From the NCBI GenBank assembly GCA_014843695.1, contig CM026397.1, forward strand, positions 45,147,272 to 45,211,271: a stretch of DNA of 64,000 bases, in the 5' to 3' direction. Positions 28,101-40,100 of the stretch are shown here, one piece after another. The DNA comes from Archivesica marissinica. Its lineage: Eukaryota; Mollusca; Bivalvia; Venerida; Vesicomyidae. The notes beneath the pieces were generated by a model. It was not told the origin of the DNA, did no database searches, and saw only the letters and a program-made list of their open reading frames with translations. The number at the start of each line of letters is the position of its first letter. The first letter of the stretch is position 1. A program made the translations under genes and the position numbers.

Positions 28101-31100
28101 CCCATGTATACCATAAACTTCTCCCATGTATACCATAAACCTCTCCCATATATACCATAAACCTCTCCCATGTATACCATAAACCTCTCCCATATATACC
28201 ATAAACTTCTCCCATGTATACCATAAACTTCTCCCATGTATACCTAAAACTTCTACATATGTTGGAAGGTCCAGCTTAATGCCATGGTTTTGGCTGTAAC
28301 GGACGAGGATATCGGATGATTTGGCAGAAAATGATGTAATAATGTAATTGTATGGCTTTATAGAATATTAAATTCAGTGTTGAGGGCGTATATTAGAATA
28401 GCACACAGTTTTAGATGTAACCGTGGCCGAGTGGTTCAGGAATCCGCAAACGGAATGGGAGGTTGTAGGTGCGAACGTCGTCGGTGCGAACGTCGTCATG
28501 GCTTTATTGTGATATGGCTAGTTGGTGAGTCGCCAGCTAGGTAATTATGGTTACTGATCAGCCTTGCCTACACGGATAGGATTTGGCCAGTACTGATGTT
28601 CATATGAGGTGTCTGATAGGACAGAACTGACTAGGCCTTTCAATAGGGGTGACACTATAAACAGACACTACTCTTTTATACAAACCTGTCTGTATTGACC
28701 ATCCACACAAATGGCATAATGTGGTCTTTGTTAACGGGTGGTCCTTATTCAGAGGTTGAAACGAAATAGATAAAAATGTTGGACTTTAATTGGAGGTGGT
28801 CTTCAGTAGATGTTTGTACGAGACATATATGATATATTTGTAGATATGTTTCGGCAACAGTATGTGCAGTTCTTGGTGTATATGCAGACGCCAGAATACA
28901 GCGAGTCTGTGAGGGAACAGGATTGAGAAGGAAGAGGTTTATAGTTTTATCTATTGACCTAGTACATGTGGCAGGGACTGAGAAGGAAAAAGTTAGTAGT
29001 TTATCTATTGACCTAGTACATGTGGCATGGACTGAGAAGGAAAAGGTTAGTAGTTTATCTATTGACCTAGTACATGTGGCAGGGACTGAGAAGGAAAAGG
29101 TTAGTAGTTTATCTATTGACCTAGTACATGTGATGAGGATTGAGAAGGAAGAGGTTTATAGTTTTATCTATTGACCTAGTACATGTGGCAGGGACTGAGA
29201 AGGAAAAAGTTAGTAGTTTATCTATTGACCTAGTACATGTGGCATGGACTGAGAAGGAAAAGGTTAGTAGTTTATCTATTGACCTAGTACATGTGGCAGG
29301 GACTGAGAAGGAAAAGGTTAGTAGTTTATCTATTGACCTAGTACATGTGGCAGGGACTGAGAAGGAAAAGGTTAGTAGTTTATATAGTGACTTAGTACTG
29401 TACATGTGATGAGGATTGAGACGGAAGAGGTTTATAGTTTTATCTATTGACCTAGTACATGTGGCAGGGACTGAGAAGGAAATGGTTAGTAGTTTATCTA
29501 TTGACCTTGTATTTATGACTGGGACCTCTGTGGCAGTAATGACTTTCCACTCACTGCTGTAGGACCAAGGTATACTTGATGTTATATTCTTTTGAGTCAT
29601 GCAGCTATTTAATTCAATTGTGACAATTCCTTAGTTATGGTATGCAAGGGTATATGCCTTTAAATTGGGAAAACTTTTAACACTATAAATGTTTTCCCCC
29701 TAATATAATTGGGTTTAAACTTTTGTTTTCAAGTCATAAATTCCTTACACTAGCTGGCCATGACCTCTTCCTATGTTTGGTTAAAAGCATGTGCTTTAGT
29801 GATTGTGAATATTGATTGATAACTTTGTAAAGAGAAGCAAAGGGAAGCAGAGATATAGATCAGGATAATCATAGAATTTATTGTGAAAAAACAAAAATAA
29901 CTGTTAGAGGTTCTAGAAGAGCCCAAAACTTGTATTTTGTTAGATCAATTTCTGTGGGGGTACAATCTTTGGCCTCCTTGACCCCTCAGACAAGGGGGCA
30001 CTGCCCTGTGGAGGTACAATCTTTGGCCTCCTTGACCCCTCAGACAAGGGGCACTGCCCTGTGGGTGTGCACTCTTTGGCCTCCTTGACCCCTCAGACAA
30101 GGGGGCACTGCCTTGTGGGGGTACAATCGTTGGCCTCCTTGACCCCTCAGACAAGGGGCACTGCCCTGTGGGGTGCAATCAGGGGGCACTGCTTCCCTGC
30201 TTGACCCTCATTGGGGGAAGACCCCAGAACCCCTCTTCTACTTTCTTGTTTCCCCCTCCTACTTCAAATCTTAGGGACAGGCCTGACTACACTAATAGTT
30301 ATCTACCCTTGTGTTTGTAGCTGCATCAGATAGGCTAGTATTCATATTCATCTACCCATGTGTTTGTAGCTGCATCAGATAGGCTAGTATTCATATTCAT
30401 CTACCCATGTGTTTGTAGCTGTGTCAGATAGTCTAGTATTCATATTCATCCACCCTTGTGTTTGTAGCTGTGTCAGATAGGCTAGTATTAATATTCATCT
30501 ACCCTTGTGTTTGTAACTGCATCAGATAGTCTAGTATTCATATTCATCTACCCATGTGTTTGTAGCTGCATCAGATAGGCTAGTATTAATCACCCTTGTG
30601 TTTGTAGCTGCATCAGATAGGCTAGTATTGATCACACATGTGTTTGTAGCTGCATCAGATAGGCTAGTATTGATCACCCTTGTGTTTGTAGCTGCATCAG
30701 ATAGGCTAGTATTGATCACCCATGTGTTTGTAGCTGCATCAGATAGGCTAGTATTAATATTCATCCACCCTTGTGTTTGTAGCTGCATCAGATAGGCTAG
30801 TATTGATCACCCATGTGTTTGTAGCTGCATCAGATAGGCTAGTATTAATATTCATCCACCCTTGTGTTTGTAGCTGCATCAGATAGGCTAGTATTAATAT
30901 TCATCCACCCTTGTGTTTGTAGCTGCGTCAGATAGACTTGAATTCGGAGGTACAGAGGCTCGAGAAGCAGATAGAAAATCTTCAGAAAGACAGCACGAAG
31001 CAACTGAAGACAAGATTAAAGGAGGTACCAGTAATATTCCATATGAAAATAATGTGTAGCTAAATGTACTCTAATAGTCCGTGAACAACTTCTGCATTCC

Positions 31101-34100
31101 CTAAAATTTTATTACACATTTTCCCCATTCCACCTGAATATTTGTTATCTGTCATTAAAAACGAAATATTGTGTGTGTTTGTTTTTTCCCCATCTGCGTT
31201 GCAGCCAGAAATGGTTGAGATAGTGGGTATCAAAAAGTGTGCGGATGGATTGTTTGTTGATTTCATATTGTAGAAAATAACTGCTATGTCTCGGCATATC
31301 TATTCTGAGGGACAAAAGAATGGTGATAGAAGGAGAGAAGCCAGCTAACCCAGGGCTCAAGCCCATTAGCCCTCACATACAGGTCCCATGTATAAAATAC
31401 TTGTTGCCTCTCGCATGCAGGCAAAGGACTCGAACCCAAGACCTCTCACATACAGGTCCTAGTACTCGAACCCAAGACCTCTCACATACAGGTCCTAGTA
31501 CTTGAACCTTGGACGTTTCACATACTAGTGCCTGAACTCTCGCTTAAAGGTCCAAGAGCCGTAACCCAGTATTTCCTAATCCATCGCCACGAGGGAGAGA
31601 GAAGAGGCAACATGGCATTTAAATGCCTTGCCTAAGGGCACAATCGTAGTGGCTCCAGCGGGGCTCGAACTTTCAGACCCAGACACCCCATCACGACTTG
31701 CACTAGTTAAGTAGTACTATGAATTATATATGCTTGCAGCTTCAGATAGATGCTTGTAGCCCCTCTGAGTTCATCGCCCAGGCTCGGGGGATACTGACGC
31801 AACAGAACGAGCTAGAAAACCTGGCCCACAGTCTGCAGGTACAGATAGAGCAGCTGGAGACAGAAAACCAAGCACTAGTAAGAGCATTTGCAAGAACAAT
31901 TCATATTGCATTAACGGAAATAAAACCAAGCGCTAGTAAGTGCAAGAACAATTCATATTGCATTAAAGGAAATAAAACCAAGCGCTAGTAAGTGCAAGAA
32001 CAATTCATATTGCATTAAAGGAAATAAAACCAAGCATTATTAAGTGCAAGAACAATTCATATTGCATTAAAGGAAATAAAACCAAGCATTAATAAGTGCA
32101 AGAACAATTCATATTGCATTAAAGGAAATAAAACCAAGCGCTAGTAAGTGCAAGAACAATTCATATTGCATTAAAGGAAATAAAACCAAGCATTAGTAAG
32201 TGCAAGAACAATTCATATTGCATTAAAGGAAATAAAACCATGCAAGAACAATTCATATTGCATTAAAGGAAATAAAACACTTTGTAGAATGTAAAATCTA
32301 ATGTTGAAATGTGAGCATTAATGCTAACAAAAGTATTACAATCGTAATTAACCCTTTCCTTCATAGAGATTTAGGTTAATATACTATTATATCTTCATAC
32401 AAACGACAGCCATTTAACCATTTCCTTCAAAGAGATTTAGGTTAATATACTATTATATCTTCATACAAACGACAGCCATTTAACCATTTCCTTCAAAGAG
32501 ATTTAGGTTAATATACTATTATATCTTCATACAAACGACAGCCATTTAACCATTTCCTTCATAGAGATTTAGGTTAATATACTATTATATCTTCATACAA
32601 ACGACAGCCATTTAACCATTTCCTTCATAGAGATTTAGGTTAATATACTATTATATCTTCATACAAACGACAGCCATTTAACCATTTCCTTCATAGAGAT
32701 TTAGGTTAATATACTATTATATCTTCATACAAACGACAGCCATTTAACCATTTCCTTCATAGAGATTTAGGTTAATATACTATTATATCTTCATACAAAC
32801 GACAGCCATTTAACCATTTCCTTCATAGAGATTTAGGTTAATATACTATTATATCTTCATACAAACGACAGCCATTTAACCATTTCCTTCATAGAGATTT
32901 AGGTTAATATACTATTATATCTCCATACAAACGACAGCCATTTAACCATTTCCTTCATAGAGATTTAGGTTAATATACTATTATCTCCATACAAACGACA
33001 GCCATTTAACCATTTCCTTCATAGAGATTTAGGTTAATATACTATTATATCTCCATACAAACGACAGCCATTTAACCATTTCCTTCATAGAGATTTAGGT
33101 TAATATACTATTATATCTCCATACAAACGACAGCCATTTAACCATTTCCTTCATAGAGATTTAGATTAATATACTATTATATCTCCATACAAACGACAGC
33201 CATTTAACCATTTCCTTCATGGATTTAGGTTAATATACTATTATATCTCCATACAAACGACAGCCATTTAACCATTTCCTTCATAGAGATTTAGGTTAAT
33301 ATACTATTATCTCCATACAAACGACAGCCATTTAACCATTTCCTTCATGGAGATTTAGGTTAATATACTATTATATCTCCATACAAACGCAGCCATTACC
33401 CTTCTATATAGATTTAGGTTAATATACTATTATATCTCCATACAAACGACAGCCATTTAACCATTTCCTTAATTAGTTAATAACTATTATATCTATACCA
33501 CAGCCATATAAATTTCCTTCATAGAGATTTAGGTTAATATACTATTATATCTCCATACAAACGACAGCCATTTAACCATTTCCTTCATAGAGATTTAGGT
33601 TAATATACTATTATATCTCCATACAAACGACAGCCATTTAGCTATCATGCAGTGGATAAGTAGTCACCATATCTATCCCACCTCCATAGATATTACTGGG
33701 ACTTCATAGAGATTTAGGTTAATACACTATTATATCTCAATACAAACGACAGCCATTTAGCTATCATGCAGTGGATAAGTAGTCACCATATCTATCCCAC
33801 ATCCATAGATATTACTGGGACTACATGAGATTTAGGTTAATATACTATTATATCTTCATACAAACGACAGCCATTTAACCATTTCCTTCATAGAGATTTA
33901 GGTTAATATACTATTATATCTCCATACAAACGACAGCCATTAGCTATCATGCAGTGGATAAGTAGTCGCCATATCTATCCCACCTCCATAGATATTACTG
34001 GGACTACATAGAGATTTAGGTTAATATACTATTATATCTCCATACAAACGACAGCCATTAGCTATCATGCAGTGGATAAGTAGTCGCCATATCAATCCCA

Positions 34101-37100
34101 CCTCCATAGATATTACTGGGACTACATGAGATTCTAGCCTTTATTATGAACATTGGTTTGGCTACTACATTGTCAATGTATGTCGTATTGGTAATGGCGT
34201 CAAAAGGTGCTTCTATGAGGGAAAGGGTTAAACCAGACCAGTTATGGGTTTTAAATATTGTTCAAAATGGCTGCCATTTTGAATATTTGTGGTTAATTAT
34301 GACATCATAACGACATTAACACCACAGACCTCTAAATAGGTTTACAAAAGTGTAGATCCAGATGAACCGGTTTATCAGGATCTGCACTTTTTGCCAGTAA
34401 TATCACTATTTTTACACAAAATTACCCATTTTTATAAATGAACTGGTCCAAATGTAATTTTCTTATTAATTTATTGGTCTAAGCATATCAAGGACCAGTC
34501 CATGTCAGTTACTTGGTGTTGAATGGGTTAAAATTGACTTCCTGTTGGCCAAACTAATGAAAACACATTTATTTATGTTTTTAGTAATGTTTATTTTGCA
34601 AGATTAACATTTTGTGGTTTGTTGTCCTTTAAAGTTTGTCAGACTTTTTTCCCAATGGATTAAAATGTCAGATTGATTTCCCTTGAATTGAAGTGTTTCA
34701 TGTTTCACCCGTTGGTACAATTATTGAAGCAAAATCCAGGACTCAAACTTGCATTGTCATGGCAATACCACGTAGTAATAACAATTCTGACAAATCTACT
34801 GATTGCTCCACCACCTCTATCCCATAAACGCTACTTACGTCGGTGACAGGTTCATTATATACAGGGATGTGAATGTTCCTCTTTTTTGAGGATTTCCCCT
34901 TTTTTGTCAACATCGTAAAAATAAATATTGTCAGATTTGATCTAAGCTGTTCAGAAATGATATTTCTTCACTTTTTAAGTGGGTTTGATCCTCTTTTTTC
35001 AGTTTTTTGGCAGTTTTACTCTTCACAATTATCCTTCACAAAGTTTGGGCCTCCGTGGCAGAGTGGTTATGGTCGATGACTTCAAATCACTTGCCCCTCA
35101 CCGCTGTATGTTCGAATCCCACTCAGGGTATCGAATTCTTTCGTGTGAGAAAGCTATCCCCAGTGTCTTCCGCCATCATTTATAGCATAGAGTTGCCATA
35201 TGACCTAATCTGTTTGTACAATGTTAAACCCCATTACAGCCACCATTTTATACCCAGTATTAATATTGTGGTGTAATATTTTTCAGCTTGATGCTCAAAA
35301 CCAAGCTGTCATTGATCACAGCCTATCATCATCAGGGAAATCCAACGGCAGAAAGGTAACCACGTCTCTATGTCAATATTACACCTGTACTCAGAGCTTC
35401 GAAAATCGCCGGTCTCTTGGTCCAGGACCGAATATTAAACTGGCGGACCGATTGTAGTCAAAAAGTCATATATAAAAACAGTCCAAAAAATTGTTGAAAA
35501 ATCCGCCATCTACATTTTTCTGACAAACCTAAATTGGTAAATATAATCTCTAGATAAGGTGTATACATTTATTCACACCTGTTTCCGGTCTAAGATCGAT
35601 ATGCGACCTGCTTCACTGATCCATGTTAATTGCCCTTATTGTCCGATAATCCCAAAGCCATACATAACCCATCCGAGACAGATGTTTTGCCCGAGGCACT
35701 AAATTGTCAATAAGATTATAGTCTATAAAAGGGAAGTAACCGGAGCTTCTTCACAACAGATGCGTGTCGAAAAATTTATATGGAATTTCCTTGTTACGTT
35801 TCTAGAAAATTGCTTTTGCTACAAGTGCGGACTTATGTGTGTGGGTGTACTTGATGAGTTGATGCCATAGGCAGCCGATTGCATAGATACGCCCATGCAG
35901 CTGTGACATATAGATGTACGTGGTCAACCCGTACCATAATCAACTCGATCCTCGACTGCGTCATGTGCAGTAGTACCCCTGGCCGATGTACATGGCGATT
36001 TTCGATATCAATGAATGACCCTCACTTCACTGTTCAAATATCAACACACTTAACTACCGTATAAAAGCCTTGTTTTAAAAAACACCGATTGTACTATACA
36101 AATACCGTAATTGTCTATATATAGGTCGCACTGGAGTATAAGATGCAGTTAAAAAAACATAGAAATATCAGGGGGGGCGGGGGACTTATTTGCTGTATAA
36201 AACGCACATGATCTTTGAAGAAAAGGACCAAATGATGCGAAAACAAAATATATATAAACACTGAATGTGATTTGTAAGCATTACTAGTCGTGATAATGGC
36301 TCTGGTGTATGACCACTAAATCGTTAATATGCCATATTGTCACTCTGTGTACCCATGTGCTTCGACGTAGGCAGCTAACTTCTTATTCGTCGTGTACGAT
36401 CATCTGCTCATGACTTCATTTATACAATCAGTATAATAGCGTGTTTGACATGCGTCAGTGAGTGAGTAAATCTCTACAAGTTCTAGTATTTAAAGCGACT
36501 TGATTTCATCATGTCAATACCTAGTCAAACTTGTCAATCTCGACACAATAACAATGATAACTAGTGGCACATACGCCAAACAGCAGTCAGTAATTGGTTG
36601 TTTTGCAAAACTTGATAAAGATATTTATTGTGAACCATCATTAATTTTCCTTCAATAAAAGTACCTTTTGTTGATATTTTTTAATAATCTATTTTCCATC
36701 TAGATTTTCTATTATTTTATCATAAATTAAATAACATTTTTAACTTTCCACACGATATAGATATATAGACTCGAACGAAATCTGGAACAAATACGGCACG
36801 TTACGGGACTTAGAGAAAAATAGTATGAAACATTTATTTCCCTTTTTTGTAATACACCATTTGTCGTTTTTGAGTCTTTGAAACAATGGGATATAGTTCT
36901 AAACTGTAGTATAAGACACAGCAGACGTTTGGATACTATTTTGGCGGGGAAAAGTGCATCTTATACATAGACGATTACGGAAGCACATGCTCACGGTTTA
37001 AACTTGTCTCATTTCAGAATGGCATTGTCCAGCTATCACATGCTCAGGGTTTTATAGCCAATCAGTTTACTGATTCACTCAGTCGTAAAAAACAGCTCCT

Positions 37101-40100
37101 TACCCAGGCACAGGAGCTTGAAACTCAGGTGAAACAGCTGCAAAGCAGCATAGAAGTTAGTGAAAACATCGTACACCAGTTGCCTCAGGGAGCTGCGGTG
37201 GGAACAAAGACGGACAGGAAAAGGAAACAGGAGTCCGAGATGGAGAATTTTAACCCAAATATGACAGCCATGTTGTTGCCTCCACCATCTGTGCCACAGA
37301 TTGGCGCAAAGACAGGCCCAGGCAGAGTGCCACAGGTGGGTTCAAAGACAGGCCCAGGCAGACGGACGAAGGAGAGAACAGGCAGAAATACAAATCGAGG
37401 AAAAAACTACATATCAATAGTGCCAACAGATACTGGGCCTTCTGGTGCAGCTATTTCTAATTTGTCAATTCGGAAACTCCTCGAAAATACTTGTACCGAT
37501 CAGTCGGGTAAAACTGCTGATGCAAATACTGCAAAGTTGAATGGGTGTATAGAGTCGAGCGGCAGCGAAAATGATCTCAACAAATCACGACCCAGTTTAC
37601 CTATCAGCATTCCTTTTGACTGTCTTCCAGGGAATAACGTGAGACAGGCAATGGAGCGCGTTGTTGTGACAAATATAGAAAACAGCCCATATAGTGTTAC
37701 AGAGACTGGCAATGCAACTCTCGTCAACAGTTCACTTCCCTTGCACAAACCAAGTTGTCATCAAATTCCTTTAAGTCTGCAAACTGAGTTAAACCAGTCA
37801 AATAAATCGTCTGCATGGACGTCTGCTAATTTCGTTGCAAACTCGCAGTCATCAAATGCAATGTCATCGTCGAAAGCAAATTTTGCAATAGACAAAATGG
37901 TTCTTCCGAAAAAGAGAGGGCAAGTTTTTAATGGTAATTCAAATACGACGACTGATCTACTGAAACAAACTATAGTAAATAGAATTGAAAGCAGAAATTT
38001 GAAAAGGAAAGGTGAGCAGGAGGAGACAGATTCTGTATCCAAGAGACTTCTGATCAAAGGTGAACTGCATAGTGTTCCCAAGGTAGCATCCGTTCAAGGT
38101 CAGTCAACGTCTATTCAAGGTCGCTTGATAGCTCCAACGTCTGCATCTCCAGAATCGCGAGCCTCAATGGCCATGTTGATCTCTACTGCTAATCAACCAA
38201 TAGCAATCAGTGCAATATCCTCATCAGATCTCCTTGACAACAATCCTATCCAATCCAGTGGTAAGTGGATTTACATTGCCCTTGGCAATTTTATTATATT
38301 TCAGTCTTGGTGTATGAAAGTGATGAACGAACATTTTTATTTTAGCAATTTCCTACACAGATTTAGATATTAATCTATATAGGATATTAAATGAGTAGTC
38401 ATTTGTTATTGGATTTATTTAACGAGTCTTCTAAAATCGTTTTTATTAGACGAGTTAATTTCATGTACCTGTGCTCCGGTTTCTATCAATGAAGTGCGTT
38501 ATGCGGTTGCTTGTAAATGAATAGAAAGTTCAGCAAAATGTAGTTCACATTTTATTTGTAATTTTAATCTTATTACCTGTAGTTACGTTGATTTTACTCG
38601 TATTACCTGTAGTTACATTGATTTTACTCGTATTACCTGTAGTTATGTTGATTTTACTCATATTACCTGTAGTTACTTTGATTTTACTCGTATTACCTGT
38701 AGTTATGTTGATTTTACTCATATTACCTGTAGTTACTTTGATTTTACTCGTATTACCTGTAGTTATGTTGATTTTACTCATATTACCTGTAGTTACGTTG
38801 ATTTTACTCGTATTACCTGTAGTTATGTTGATTTTACTCGTATTACCTGTAGTTACGTTGATTTTACTCGTATTACCTGTAGTTATGTTGATTTTACTCG
38901 TATTACCTGTAGTTACTTTGATTTTACTCGTATTACCTGTAGTTATGTTGATTTTTCTCGTATTACCTGTAGTTACTTTGATTTTACTCGTATTACCTGT
39001 AGTTACTTTGATTTTACTCGTATTACCTGTAGTTACTTTGATTTTACTCGTATTACCTGTAGTTACGTTGATTTTACTCGTATTACCTGTAGTTACTTTG
39101 ATTTTACTCGTATTACCTGTAGTTACGTTGATTTTACTCGTATTACCTGTAGTTACATTGATTTTACTCGTATTACCTGTAGTTATGTTGATTTTACTCG
39201 TATTACCTGTAGTTACATTGATTTTACTCGTATTACCTGTAGTTACGTTGATTTTACTCGTATTACCTGTAGTTACTTTGATTTTACTCGTATTACCTGT
39301 AGTTACCTTGATTTTACTCGTATTACCTGTAGTTACTTTGATTTTACTCGTATTACCTATAGTTACTTTGATTTTACTCGTATTACCTGTAGTTATGTTG
39401 ATTTTACTCGTATTACCTGTAGTTACTTTGATTTTACTCGTATTACCTGTAGTTACTTTGATTTTACTCGTATTACCTGTAGTTACTTTGATTTTACTCG
39501 TATTACCTGTAGTTATGTTGATTTTACTCGTATTACCTGTAGTTACCTTGATTTTACTCGTATTACCTGTAGTTACCTTGATTTTACTCGTATTACCTGT
39601 AGTTACTTTGATTTTACTCGTATTACCTGTAGTTACGTTGATTTTACTCGTATTACCTGTAGTTACTTTGAATTTACTCGTATTACCTGTAGTTACTTTG
39701 AATTTACTCGTATTACCTGTAGTTACTTTGATTTTACTCGTATTACCTGTAGTTACGTTGATTTTACTCGTATTACCTGTAGTTACCTTGATTTTACTCG
39801 TATTACCTGTAGTTACTTTGATTTTACTCGTATTACCTGTAGTTACTTTGATTTTACTCGTATTACCTGTAGTTACTTTGATTTTACTCGTATTACCTGT
39901 AGTTACTTTGAATTTACTCGTATTACCTGTAGTTACTTTGATTTTACTCGTATTACCTGTAGTTACTTTGATTTTACTCGTATTACCTGTAGTTACTTTG
40001 ATTTTACTCGTATTACCTGTAGTTACGTTGATTTTACTCGTATTACCTGTAGTTACTTTGATTTTACTCGTATTACCTGTAGTTACTTTGATTTTACTCG

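Noticed and set aside
28424..28485. Possible tRNA gene (CCGTGGCCGAGTGGTTCAGG)
   Set aside because: The 5' part resembles a tRNA but the anticodon and acceptor stems cannot be completed by eye, and similar heads occur throughout as SINE promoters.
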